A stretch of DNA of 64,000 nt from Boletus sp. NGJ (lineage: Eukaryota > Basidiomycota > Agaricomycetes > Boletales > Boletaceae): NCBI GenBank assembly GCA_019096195.1, contig JAGTXK010000055.1, forward strand, positions 248,001 through 312,000, written 5' to 3'. The notes beneath the pieces are model-generated. The model saw only the letters and a program-made list of their open reading frames with translations, was not told where the DNA came from and searched no databases. The translations under genes were made by a program, and so were the position numbers. Position 1 is the stretch's first letter; every line of letters begins with the position of its first letter. Shown here piece by piece: positions 34,162-46,412 of this stretch.

Positions 34162-36439
34162 ATGACGGAAATATCAGCATAGTAAGTGATTGTCCAGAGA
34201 ACGTATACTGTACAGCATCTAACACGATTCCATACAGTGAACAAGAACGCGAGGCAAACATTGCCCGCAATCGTGCGCTTCTGGAACAACTCGAGCTCAA
34301 GGATGCCGTCGCGACCCTCGGCCTGCCAGCAAAACCCAAACCCGCTCCAAAACCTAAAGCAAAGCCTGTTCCAGCAATCAAGAGGGTCAAGCGCGAATTG
34401 GCCGAGGAAGCGCCGCGCCGACAGAGCGCACGCCTACGGAAACTTGAAGATGAGGTAGACCTTAACGAGACCCCTGCGAAGAGACGGAGACGCATAGCTG
34501 AAGCTAAGGAGCGGCGGAAAAAAGAGGAGGAAGAGCTTGTCTTGGCAGAAGAGCAGGCGCATTCGGCGAAGCATCCCAGAGCACAGGATCTCGACCTCAC
34601 CGTGCTCACTTCAGCCGAGGAACTAGGTGATGAAGAGATGAGCGCTTTACGAGGTTCGTTACAGGCCATCACCAACAACTCTATTCCGAAGGGTATTGGG
34701 AACGTGGATGCATGGGTATACGAAAACGACAAACGTGGCGAGAGGGAGGCAGAGGAGCTGAGCAAGAGGCTTAGAAAGATGAAAGTTGTTTCAAGAGCAA
34801 AAGTAACACAAGACAGGGTCTATAGTGCGGTATATCATCCGGAACCCACCAAGGATCTGATCTTTTTTGGAGGTAAATGCATTGGGCTTGGTTTGTCTCT
34901 CTCATGACACCTTCATAGACAAGCATGGACAACTTGGCGTTTGGGATGCACGAGCCCCCGCTGAGGAAGTGGCAGACGGAGACGACGATGTTACCCCTAC
35001 CGACGGGGAATCGGGAGGTAAATACTGGCGTCTTCAGCAACACTGGCCCGCCACTGCCAAATCCTCGATTTCGTCTATCAGGATAGACCCGATAGACTCA
35101 CACAGTGTGAGTCTACTGCATGTCAGCCCGTAATCAATTTTCTGAGCATCTACCACCAGCTATACACAACATCTTACGATTGCACTGTCCGACAATTTTC
35201 CTTTGTTTCAGGCATTTCCCATCAAATATACTCTTCTTCAAACGCCTTGATCACATCTCTTGAACTGGTCTCTTCCGGACATGAAATGTGGATGTCCGAT
35301 GTCTCCGGAGGCGTAACTCATTTAGACCTTCGAGAGGGTCCAAGTCATTCTCGCTGGTACGGGCTGTCGGACCAAAAAATAGGGAGTGTTAGTATAAACC
35401 CGACCAGTCCCCATCTGATCTTGACGGCTTCGAATAACCGATCTTTAAAGTAAGACCATTCACGTCTCATGTCTCACCCGTGATTAATTTGCCAGCACAG
35501 GATATGGGACACTCGAAAACTAGACACCCTCATAACCCAAAAACACAGAGATGGTGGTGCTACTTTGCCCCCATCCTCACCGCCATCTTCCTCTTCAAAA
35601 CTCTCCTCTGGCCCATTCGAGTTCGACTTTGAGAGGATCCAGAAATTTATGGAGTCGAAAAAAGGGAACGGCGCACTTCGCGGCGAGCATGCCCACGGAA
35701 AATCTGTCACTTCGGCATACTGGGATCCCAGAGGTCGAAGTATCGTGAGCACCAGTTACGACGACACCCTGAGGAGTGGGTACAGGTTCCACCCACTGCT
35801 CGTTTAGTGTTGACGATGTCGATGGACAGTTTGGGAGCTCGACGCGGGGAAATACGACTCTTCTCCCGTCTTCCCTGCACTTACGCCATTCAGTCGAATA
35901 AAGCACAATTGTCAGACGGTAAGCAGCAAGCGTTCACTTGTTTCCAACTTCGGAGATCGATGATTGACGGTCGTATTCAGGGGAGATGGTTGACGCTTCT
36001 CCGCGCTGTATGGAACCCTAATCCAGATGTCTACCCCCATTTTACGGTACGTGACACCACGAATACATGGTGGAGCCACATACCTACATATGTAACGTAC
36101 CTCAGGTGGGGAATATGGATCACTCCCTTCACATTTATTCCTGCAAAGTATGTCCTTTCCATTGACTCGAGACGTCAGCATACCCATCATGCTTATACCT
36201 CTGATTGCCCATTTACTGAACGGCTATCTAGGGAGAACTAGTCGCCAAGTTGTCAGACCCCGAGCGGTATGTCTATTTCTTCACTCTAGACGCCTCGTCT
36301 CATCTAGCAATCAATCGGACGCGCTAGAATCACTGCGACTCAGGCTGTCACGTGTTCACATCCGAGCGTTGTCGAGCGGTGTGCGACGGGCAATGGAAGC
36401 GGGCGCTGTGTGTTGTGGGCACCCCCCGACTCGGAATAA
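34162..36439 (+). CDS. CMR1: CMR1/WDR76-type WD40 DNA damage-binding protein
   Basis: Nuclear WD40 protein that binds DNA with UV or replication damage; yeast Cmr1 gathers in stress foci. The first exon is MTEISAY, joined by an intron to EQEREANIARNRALLEQLEL, a family signature. Then come a KPKPAPKPKAKP basic stretch, RRQSARLR, and the block KVTQDRVYSAVYHPEPTKDL, IFFGDKHGQLGVWDARAPAE. WD repeats continue with SISSIRIDPIDSHSLYTTSY, ELVSSGHEMWMSDVSGGVTH, KIGSVSINPTSPHLILTASN, and SVTSAYWDPRGRSIVSTSYD. The last exons give NPNPDVYPHFTVGNMDHSLH, ITAIQAVTCSHPSVVERC and end CVLWAPPDSE, the typical closing blade. About nine introns; the protein is about 540 residues. Confidence 0.92.
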
Positions 36440-37443
36440 TTATACTGTTACTTTAAAATTCTTTAAATTATTGAGCTGAAGGCAAGTCGGAAAGAGTAGC
36501 TGCTCGTTGCTCAAAGAATAAGAATCAATGTGAACAAGGTCATAGAATACCATTTCGTCCTCCATCTTCTTTCAGTCTGTCTTTCCAACAATCATAACTC
36601 AGACCTATTTGAGGCGAGTAATCACAAAATTTGAACGAGTTGGAGGCATTAGTATCTTCATATCTTCAAGCCTCATTATATTGAGGATATGGAAAATCCC
36701 TTCAACTCACTCAAATAAAAGCGGTGTGAAAGTCGAGATCAGGTTGCATTTGAAACATGCGTTTGAAAGTTCATTTTGCATGGTTATAGAGAGCAATGGC
36801 GGAGAGCCATGTGTATTGCCACGTGCCAAATGTTCCGTGTATCGCGAAACGGCGACTTGTGTTCACTCCAAATCGCAACAGTGGTATATTCATATTAAAA
36901 AGACAACGAAAACATCAATTTATCAGAGGAAGAAGACGACGAGGGGGAAAAAGGGGGACCATGATAGAGAACGAACCGACCGTGTCACACACACAACACA
37001 ACGCATGATGATGACGTTCGTCCGTTTTCTACCAAGCTTAATTATGGGGAAAAGAAAACGTGAGACGGACGATGGAAATTCGAGGTCCATACCACGTGAG
37101 TGTACATGTCTTTATTTGCTTTTCATTGAGCATCATGTGCATGTCATTTGACAACGAACCATGGGGGGGAGTTGGTGATCGAGGAGTAAAAGGCGAAGAG
37201 GAAGATCAGATGAGTGCGGAAAGCTCAGGGATAGAGGATAGTAAAGATGGATGGGACGGACTGGATCATCAAGTCTCCATCGTTCGTCTTTCACACACAC
37301 CGGTTCCTTCCCTCCAACCAGTTCTCTCTTCCCAGACCCTTCTCTCGACAACACGACCTGAGCCCGAAACCTACAAAAAACCAGCCACTCATCGCGACCT
37401 GCAACGTTCGCAAAGAAGACCAAGACCGACGCAGGAGGACAGC
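36440..37443. other. Convergent intergenic region
   Basis: About 1 kb between the 3' ends of CMR1 (+) and the BUGZ-like gene (-). Part near 37000-37440 is likely 3' untranslated sequence of the BUGZ-like gene. Purine-rich and A-rich stretches occur near 36890-36960. Plus-strand open frames here show no family motif. Confidence 0.4.
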
Positions 37444-38996
37444 CTAGAGGAAATCCTCGGCTCTCGCACGTTTCTTCCCTCTCATTTCCTCCGGAGCAAG
37501 ACCCGCAATTGCGGATGGTGATGACGTAGTGTTTGTGGATTCCTTGGCAAAGTAATATCTAGTTGTATGTGCACGTTTCTCTTCCTGTGTAGCGCACAAC
37601 AATTAGTATCAATCGACACTAAAGAAGGCAATGAAACGCACGGGGGAGAAATTAGGATCTGCATACTTGAGCTCTGTCTTTTTCTTAAAGGGTGTATACT
37701 TTTGTTCCAAGGTCGCATTTGGAAGTACAAGTGGCGGGGGCTGACTTTGGGTAGATAGTGACCCAGCAGGCAGTGTTGGCTTTGCCTGCGACACCGGCGT
37801 AGGCGTGCCACTGCCCACGACAGGGGTGGTTGGTGTCCCAGTTCCATTTAACCCAGAGGCGGGGAAAGGCGAGCCAGCGGGGACAAATGCCGGAGGAGGC
37901 CCGAGTGGTGGGCGAGACAGGCCTGGTTGGAAGGGGGGCGTACCTTGAGGAAGCAGACCAGGTAGTGGTGGCATCACGCCTAAATGGGACATCGGAAATC
38001 CAGGCGGTGGAGGTCTGGTATGTCATCATAGTACACGAATACAAGACGGAGGGGAATTGTCAGCATCAATTGAACGAGATCCAGACAAACCTTACAAGTG
38101 AGGTATGGACTTACCCAGGTGGAAAACCGGGCACACCAGGTGCACCGGGGAACGAGGGAGGGAATGGAGGCGGCGCACCTGGGAATGCCCCTGTAGGAGG
38201 TGCACCTCCTGGAGGGATGAAGGGAGTAGGTGGAGCACCTGGAACCATACCAGGGGGTGGTGACATCCCTGTAGGAGGTGCTGACATGACAGGCATTGGA
38301 GGTGCTGCATACGCCTGAGGTGGTGCGCCATACACTGCTCCGCCTTCGGACGTACTTGGCGCAGTAGCCGAAGCAACATCACCCGAACTGGCGCCCATGA
38401 GTGCCTTATGAGCCTCAAGCTGGGCACGAAGTTGGTCTTCTGACAAAGGTTTGTTCTCCGTTTTGGGTCGTTTGGGCTGTGGTTGAGAAATTGAACCCGC
38501 TGCGAGGCCAAGTTCTATCTCTTTGCGACGTTTATAGTCTGCCACGTCGGGTGCGGGAATACCCTCCATGCCAAAGATTTCGACTTCGTAGCCATCACGA
38601 CCCGGAAGGGCATTCTCAATTCGTGGGAGGCTATAAGAGAAATATGGATGTAAGACCGGTAATACTTTGAAAGGAAGAAAATTGCTCACTTTTCGGGCTC
38701 AAGTTTGTGGACTTGTTGAATGTGAACTGCAAGACCTCCTGCGGTGTTTAAGCGACGAGGACACATGTTGCACTTGAAGTGCTTTGCCTTCTGGTGCTGC
38801 ATCAGGACTTTACCCAGCAACACAAGTCAGGTTGACGCTTATATGCAGTAAGGTTGAAAATGCACCTTTCTCGTCCTCGAACTCTCGTTCGCAATACCAG
38901 CACCATGGCCGAATGATCTAGTATCCAATCAGATGGGCCTGGACCACTTGAGAAACTGTGAAAAGGACTGACCTGCTTGCCCTTTTTCTTTGCCAT
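37444..38996 (-). CDS. BUGZ/ZNF207-like C2H2 zinc finger protein
   Basis: Orthologue of the BUGZ (ZNF207) family, which binds Bub3 and microtubules in mitosis and associates with the spliceosome. [20 protein letters not shown] starts the protein, and two linked C2H2 fingers follow: [18 protein letters not shown] with [20 protein letters not shown] and [20 protein letters not shown]. Then come [35 protein letters not shown], a Pro/Gly/Ala-rich low-complexity domain (about 38110-38350), and more Pro-rich sequence. A short block [20 protein letters not shown] leads to the final exon, with the tail [15 protein letters not shown]. The last exon was found by splicing GTGCGT...CACAG at about 37600. 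The low-complexity Pro/Gly region matches the phase-separating part of animal BUGZ. About 480 residues. Confidence 0.88.
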
Positions 38997-39262
38997 CTGG
39001 TTGTGGTCGCGGAGCGGAAGAAAGGCGGACAAGGAAACGTTTCGGTGACTTGCCTCGGCATAGACCGTGGGAAAGGTGGTTGACCCCGTGACTGAGTTGA
39101 CCCCTCCGTTGAATTACATAATTATTCCGAGCAATCCGTCGTTTGGCAGTCTCTTGCTAGTCGCCCACCTCGACGTCGGGAACTCGCTCGCCATCGTCAC
39201 GCACGTTCTCGAGACATATTACGACATTGACAAGACTCCTTAATAGAGGAAAACGTGAAACG
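38997..39262. promoter_or_regulatory. Bidirectional promoter (BUGZ-like / SF3B2)
   Basis: About 266 bp between divergent ATGs of two proteins both linked to splicing. The stretch at 39105-39130 is AT-rich. Confidence 0.5.
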
Positions 39263-41405
39263 ATGCCATCCGCAGTGAACGGTATAAATGCAGCCTCTGC
39301 TACAAACTCAAAGGCCATTAAATCCAAAAACCAGCTACGCCGCGCCAAGGCAAAGCAGAAGAAGGTTGCTGCTGCCTCAAATCAGACGACCCCGGTGAGT
39401 CTATCTCTCCTTTCAGCGTGTTGCTCGTTGATGGTGACTAACGCTCGGTGTCCCGTTCACGCAGGAACTAAATGGCACCGCCTCGAATGGGGACCTCAGC
39501 GCGAAAAGAGGGCGTTCGGTAGACTTTGTTGGTGACAATGTCGAGTACGTGGTTGAGCAGCTGGATGTCAAAGACCCGGCCCTCGAGGCCTTTTCCGACA
39601 TCTTTGCCAAGTTCCAGGCTCCTACTGACTACTCGGAGGTGCGCCTCTCCACATCCAACCCTCCAAAAATACCAGGTTGACTTTCTTCCCCCCATATCCA
39701 GATCAAAAGCTCCGAGCCCACCAAAGGCGAAGTCATCTACTCGGACGACGACATGGCTTCCGACGCAGGTTCGGATAATTCAGACGCTCCCAAAAAGCCT
39801 CTTTCGAAAAAGAAGCAACGTAAACTCTCCAGACTTACCATCGCCGAACTCAAACAGCTCGTTCCGAAACCCGAAGCAGTGGAGTGGACCGATCCTTCTG
39901 CCGCTGATCCACGATTGCTTTTGCATCTCAAATGTTATAGGAATACCGTACCCATCCCGGCCCACTGGAGTGCCAAGAGGGATTATCTGCAGGGCAAGAG
40001 AGGTATTGAGAAACCACCATTTCAACTACCGTCATACATCGCAGACACTGGCATTGCCACAATGAGGGATGCGATAAAAGAGAAAGAAGCGAACATGTCA
40101 CTCAAAGCGAAGACGAGGGAACGGGTCCAGCCCAAGATGGGAAAGGTTGATATTGACTACCAGAAATTGCACGATGCATTTTTCAAGTTTGCAACGAAGC
40201 CCGTCACTACGGGCTTCGGAGAAATGTGAGTGCATTCTCAGCTTTATCTATGCTAAAATATCGAGCTGGGTTGCTTGTTCCGTAGGTACTACGAGGGCAA
40301 AGAGTTCGAGACATCCTTAAAGGAGAAGCGGCCTGGCGATTTGTCACCCGAGCTCGTCGAAGCCTTGTCTATCCCGCCCCTAGCACCTCCCCCGTGGCTC
40401 ATCAGCATGCAGCGATTCGGCCCTCCACCGAGTTATCCAACACTCCGCATACCAGGTTTGAACGCACCCATACCAGAAGGCGCGCAGTGGGGTTTCCATC
40501 CGGGTGGATGGGGCAAGCCTCCTCTAGACGAGTACAACCGACCTCTGTATGGTGACGTCTTTGGCGTCTTGCCCAAAGTTAGCGATGCTAACGTACGTAC
40601 ATGGACCTATGGGAACTGCAATATTATTCATTCACGTAATCCAATTTTCACAGATTGGTGAACCCGTCAACAAAAATACATGGGGTGAACTTGAACCCGA
40701 AGAAGGTAAGTATAGATTACCAACCGTAACGCGACGTGCGCAACACTCACTGAACGACTTGCAGAAGAGGAGGCGGAGGAGGAGGAGGAGGAATCAGAGT
40801 CAGAAGCCGAAGAAGCACCTGAGACCACTGCCCCCACAGATGGCTTGCAGACACCCTCGGGTCTCGAAACGCCATCAGGTCTCACGTCTGTCGTATCAAC
40901 TGTCGCAGGGGGACTCGAGACACCTGATTTCCTGGAGCTCCGAAAGACAGCACCGTCAAGGGACAGAGAAGAAGATACGGGTCCACGGTCGTTGTACCAG
41001 GTTGTTCAAGAGAAGCAAACGTCGGTGCGGGGACTTATGGGAAGCCAGAGAGTATACGATGTTGCTACTGTTACTGGAGCATCTGGAGCGCCTATACCCG
41101 TCTTGGGAGACGAGAGAGGGACAAAGGTACGTTTGCATTTGGGCATTCTGGCCCTCTTGGCTGATAAATGGTCGACATGGCAGCGGAAAGCAAATGGCGT
41201 GGATGTTTCATTGGATGCTACCGAGCTGGAGGGACTCTCGGAAGCAGAACTCCGCCGGAAGTACGAACAGCACTCCCGTGGATCAGCGGGTGTTGCCGGA
41301 TCGAAGGAGGACTTTTCGGATCTGGTGGCAAAAGAGATGGCGAAGAAGAAACAAAAGATGGACAAGGAACGGGAGATGAAGAAGGGCAAGGAGTTCAGGT
41401 TTTGA
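39263..41405 (+). CDS. Splicing factor 3B subunit 2 (SF3B2/Cus1)
   Basis: Subunit of the SF3b part of U2 snRNP; it contacts SF3B4 and RNA near the branch site. The N-terminus has SKNQLRRAKAKQKKVAA (basic). Then comes PLSKKKQRKLSRLTIAELKQ, a family signature (DUF382 entry), followed by VEWTDPSAADPRLLLHLKCY, RNTVPIPAHWSAKRDYLQGK, RGIEKPPFQLPSYIADTGIA, and the PSP-type proline-rich motif near IPPLAPPPWLISMQRFGPPP. Next are SYPTLRIPGLNAPIPEGAQW, GFHPGGWGKPPLDEYNRPLY, and the acidic stretch after GELEPEEEEEAEEEEEES. The C-terminus ends KKQKMDKEREMKKGKEFRF. About five introns, roughly 600 residues, shorter than human SF3B2 (895) as is usual in fungi. Confidence 0.95.
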
Positions 41406-42008
41406 TCCAGCACGTTGAGAGGTTACAACGTTCTTCGTCTATCGTTGTTCGCGTACTGTTTGGTAGTTTTTGCTGATATTTTATTCCGTTGATTGAGTGC
41501 ACCATTGATATCATTGGGCGCGCGCTTAGTGTGTTTCAGTGTACGTGGTCGGAATCGGATCAGTGGAAATGATGGAGGAGTAGGGCTGTGCAGGCGGCGG
41601 GCGTAGGCCTGTCAGCAAAAGTCGGGTTTTGACTTTGGGCGACTTAAGTCACTTAAAGTTAACGGTCGGGACCAAAGTTTGCCAGGACCCAGTGAACTTC
41701 CCTCGTTTGGCGCAAGCCTTTCCATTTATCTACCATCTGGCCTGCGGCGATGAACGCTTGAAGCTCGGCATTCACACACGCGGCGACTACGTTGTTCAAG
41801 TACCATCCCACCACACCAGTTTGCTCGTACGTATTCCAGACGACCGTCCGACCAACGAACCCTCGTGCCTACTTTCTCTCTTTCCCTGACGCTCGTTGTT
41901 ACCTCTTTCAAGCTCCCGGTCGTTGTTTACACTTTTTTTAACCGCTCCGATTCGGGTGGTACGCAAGATTCTCAAGACTGTTAGGAGGGCCAATTCTTTG
42001 CAGGAAAA
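41406..42008. other. Intergenic region before the arrestin-like gene
   Basis: About 600 bp between two plus-strand genes, holding the SF3B2 terminator and the arrestin-like promoter. A CGCGCGC run lies at 41519-41524. No gene or RNA was recognised. Confidence 0.45.
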
Positions 42009-45000
42009 ATGTCTAGCGTGAGGATGTACGAGCGATCTCTCTCAAATTACCCCCTTCTTGACTGACGTGGCTTTGCAATCAAGTGCCCTCCAACCACCTC
42101 CCAACGTCGACTTTGTGGTCGGTGAGTTCATTGGATTTCTGGGTTTCTCCGGATGAGTTTGACGTTTTAAATTGTACCTGTTTGCTTGCCTCTGCGGCTT
42201 GGTTGGACAATAAAAAATTTCGAACCTCGCTCGTGTGTGTGGGGTTGGCGATGGAATGTGACTGGCGCTTGCACGGTTAGGCTATCCTGGAATTCCGCCC
42301 GGTGCAAGGGATCGCCCACAGGCTGCTGTTAAAGGGGTATGTCGTTCTTTCTCGTCCGGCCTCTGCGCTTGCTCCTGACTTTTCCTACGTCATCCCGATT
42401 TCAATTCCGTTCTGCATTGTCTCTTTTTTTCCATCAAATTACAAATCATCTAACCCTGTCACCGACAATCACAATCCAACCCGCCAAACTCCCGCAATGC
42501 ATGGTTAGGCTGTCGAAGTCCGCGTGGGGCCTGCCGGCGCCAAAGCCAAGTGGGTACGCGTCGAGCTCAAGAAGATCGAGACGCTCCCGGGTGGCGGCCA
42601 AGCGAATTCATATTTTGACCATGTCGGCCCTAGCCCCATTTCGCTTTGGCAATCGAGTGAAGATTACTCGGTGCTACAATCTGTGCGCGATGATGTGTTA
42701 TTTCTGTGCTTGGGTGTTGCTGATGATGGAGTCGATGATAGCAAGATCTCCCTTTCTTGATTCGTATCCCGGAGTCCATACCGCCCAGTATTGCATTGGA
42801 GAGAGGTGGTGAGTTAATTTATCGTCTAGCTTCACTTCTATTTCATGTCATTGAAATATTTCTTGTAGCTGGTATACGATACGAACTTGTCGCAACAGTA
42901 TGCACACTCGGCAAAAAGTGGGTCCTCTCCCCGACAAAGTTGCTTCATCTTCTCTAATCAATGTCAGGGGTTTCTTTCGTCGTCGCAAAACGGCTGTGAT
43001 ATCACAAGCAACAACGATCATAATCGACAAACATGAGCTACACTCTACTTGGCCCGTCTACTCACAACCCGAATCTCGTTCCGTCCATCAAGAAGGCGTC
43101 CACCTCACCGTTGATCGCGGACGAACATGCTATGGACCTGGCGATCGTGTCTCTGTCATGGCGGTTCTCAAATCTGACGCCGTCCACCCCGTCGTGCTCC
43201 GTGGATTCGAATTCACGTTAAAAGAAACCACCATCTTTCGTGCCGGTCCTCAAGTACCTTCAAAACGGAGTGGACCCCAAGCAAAAGTATCCAACATTGG
43301 TGAACAAAAGGTTCCACTGAACGTGACGTTGTATAATGGCACACAACACAAAGCCGAGTTGGGGTGTTTAATCCCTAATACGCACACAACGACAACATTG
43401 AATGCAGCGAGACATATTGACATTACTTACGTCATCATCGTGAGGGCGTGGATTGGTTCGATGCAGAGTATCATGATGGAGTTGCCTGTCATTGTGTCAA
43501 ATTGGCCTCGGTGAGTAGGCCCTGTACGAAATTCGTCCGAGTATTGGGTGAACTGAGACATTCCCTTGATTGTAGGAACGTATCAGAAGAAGCTATCAGG
43601 TACGTTGTTGGGGCTCCTGTCTTCCCCGTGTTTTGGGTTGAATGACCTCTCTTGTTGTTTGTTACAGACGCATTGGCCATGCACCCAGTTTATGTGTAAA
43701 CTCCCCCTCGAGCCCGGCAGCAACTGTACCCATTACTACTATCACCCGACCTCTGACAGCCGACTTCTACAACCAAACTACTTCCAATTACCTCTCCGGT
43801 GTTACCAACGAATTCGGCGTCAACCCCCGCTCTCCTGCACCACCCAAACAGTCCGTGCAGTACAGTACCGCTCCAGCCGGACACAATGGTACTGCGAGCG
43901 CGCATCTGGACCCGGACGAACTTGGAGCGCTTGGAGGTGGTTCTGGAGCGAAAGTGGCGGGAACCATTGACCATCCAGGATACGGTTCTTCGAACCGACC
44001 AGTTTCCCGGGGTGGACTAGGGGATATTCAAGAAGATTCCCCTCTGGGTGGTGCAGGTGCTGAGGGAGGCCAGGGCGTTGCCGAGCCGCGGACGGCGAGC
44101 GTGGGACGAAGACGACCGAGTGCAAATGCTCAGAACCGGTTGACGGTCGCGAATTACAGTGAGAAGGACGCTGCGGAGGAAATTACTCAGGTATCGAAGG
44201 CTACACGACCGACGACACCACCATCGCGCGGCGCACAGAAAGAGTGGCCTACCGCTGAAAACGAGAAGAAAAAGCTGTATGAGGATGCCGTTGCGAAAGT
44301 GCAAATGGTACAGGGGGCGGCTGCGATGGCGAACGCAACGGCGGCTAGCGATGTGAGTTGTTATCTTTGTCAGTCGCTCTCGTGTTCCATTTGAGCTGAT
44401 GGATAATCAGGCCCCGTCTGGTATGACCTCTACCACCGCCCCCTCATCCAAGAAATCATCCCCTTGGCCAACGGCAGAATTGGAAAAGGTGCGATTGTAT
44501 GAACAAGCTCAGGCAACTGCGAAGCGTACCCAGGCATATGGAGTTTCCTCGCCATCTATCCATAGCCGCAGCAGCTCAGAAGCGAACTCTCCGGGCCCCC
44601 GCGAGAAGTCATTCTCGTCCAGTGTTGTGCCGGGTCCCGCCATCTCAGCAGGGGTCGCCTTGTATCAACAAGCCATCTCCTCCATATCGTCTAATGCCAA
44701 CAATGGCTCTGGCGGGCAGAGCAGCCGGGTCACGCCGCCCTCTCCTCCATCGTCTGTCTCGCGAGTACCCCACTATCCTTCGGCCGAAGAGGAGAAAGCG
44801 GCACTGAAGCGTTACCACGAAGCCAAGCTCGCAGTGGATCGGAATCAGAACACACAGTTTGCATCCAGGGAGGGTATCGGTGCTGGCTCCTCCGCTGGGG
44901 TTACTGGACCTGTGGCCTATGACAGTCTGTACCCAGAGCCTGACGGATATGATCATGCAGGCGGGTCGGACATGCCTCCTCCGTTTGATTCGTCGGGGAG

Positions 45001-45772
45001 CAGTAGTCAACCCCACTACCTGAACGAGAAAGAGAGGTTAAGGAGACAGTACGAAGCTCAGGACGCTGCAGTGCTCGCTGCACAGGAACAGGCACAGGGG
45101 CACGAGCCCCCTTCGCCCCCGCCGCACGTGGCAACGGCGCCTTTGTATGCTAACCCACCGCTTGAAGAGAGTAGGTTGTCGGAGAAGGAGATCTTGAGAA
45201 GGAGGCTCGAGGAGCAGGATAGAGTTGCATTCCTTCTGCAGCAGCAACAGCAACAATTGATCCCCCCACAGCCGGTTTCATCTATCAACAACTCCCGTGT
45301 CCCACCTGTCCCGCCGACGTTGAATGGCTTTCAGCCGTTGACAGCGGCTGAGGAGAAGGAACAAATGCGTGCCAGGTACGAAGCTGAGGAACAGGCATCG
45401 GCCAACGGCCACCCACTAGATGCAGCTCCGTCCCGCCACCCGTATGCCACTGCGACTCCTACAGGCGAGGTACCACCACCACCACCACTGATGCCACGTC
45501 CTCCTGCAGAATATATTCAGGAGACACAGGAAGCCGATTTACGCGGGCGGTACTTTGACACCCTGGGTGTGGGTTTAGCGAGCGCTCTCGATTCTCTCAC
45601 TCCCGCGCCAGTGCGGATAGCCTCTCCGTCTAATTCTCGCCTGGATATCCGACCGTTTTCGCCGTTTGATGCTGGGTTGGGATATAATACACGCCCGGCG
45701 CTCGCGTCCCCCATTCCTGTTCATGGTCATGTTCGGCCTCCGCCCCCGCCACCCCCAGCAGCGCAATACTAA
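42009..45772 (+). CDS. Arrestin-like protein with repeated Ser/Pro-rich tail
   Basis: A fungal alpha-arrestin-type adaptor, a class that links ubiquitin ligases to membrane transporters. The first exon is only MSS; then come ALQPPPNVDFVVG, GYPGIPPGARDRPQAAVKG, AVEVRVGPAGAKAKWVRVEL (arrestin-N strand), GPSPISLWQSSEDYSVLQSQ, IRIPESIPPSIALERGAGIR, and YELVATVCTLGKKGFFRRRK. The C-domain has RGRTCYGPGDRVSVMAVLKS, VVLRGFEFTLKETTIFRAGP, LGCLIPNTHTTTTLNAARHI, DITYVIIVRAWIGSMQSIMM and ELPVIVSNWPRNVSEEA. The last 650 residues are disordered and carry repeated blocks such as EWPTAENEKKKLYEDAV and PWPTAELEKVRLYEQAQ, ending PPPPPPAAQY. No PPxY motif was looked for exhaustively, though Pro-rich runs abound. 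About nine introns. Confidence 0.8.
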
Positions 45773-46412
45773 CGTCTCACCACTGTGTGTCATGTGTTCC
45801 CTCATATTTGATAACATATTATGCATCTTTTTGTTTTCCTTTGTTCTTCTGTTCTTCGTTGATATCCCGTTTGTTTGCCTTCGGTACTCACGCTCATTTG
45901 CTATCTCTGCATCTTTTTTTTTTTTTTTTTTGCATATATACTCTATTCACTTTCCCATCAATCGCGGATCGTTCCTTCGTCGAAGCTACTTGCTCGATAT
46001 TCCCTGCGTGACTTGCTCTCCTTCATTGACGTGCTCGCCTATTATGTGATTAATCCATCTATCCACGTACTGTATGTTTCATCTTTCATGTGGATACTTG
46101 TTACATTACTGTTGTGTGTGGGTTGCTAGCATTTATAAACCTAGGCTGTGTTGTAATGTCGGACGATGCCTTGCTCCGGAACCTTTGTGTCACTGGATCA
46201 TCTATGCTTACTTTTATTCCATGTACGTGTTCCACCGCAATTCAGCAGGTCATTCAAAACTAGAGTCCTATGAAATTTGTCGGATATCAGATACAAAGAA
46301 CGCCTCACGCCTGGAGAAGGAATAGTACGTGACATCGCTATCCTACGTACATGCACGACCAAACGATCAATTGTATGACCAGCAACTTACATGCCTACTT
46401 CGTTGCATCCGT
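45773..46412. other. Convergent intergenic region
   Basis: About 640 bp between the 3' ends of the arrestin-like gene (+) and the unrecognised minus-strand gene. An uninterrupted T tract of about 18 lies at 45914-45931. I see no gene. Confidence 0.45.

Noticed and set aside
34155-34907. Start of CMR1 at 34155 in the uninterrupted frame
   Set aside because: The ATG at 34162 with a GTAAGT intron gives MTEISAYEQEREANIARNRA, the family N-terminus.
37060-37521. Plus-strand open frame of about 150 residues
   Set aside because: It is antisense to the last exon and 3' region of the BUGZ-like gene, whose final exon (ending in RARAEDFL) fits the family and splice sites.
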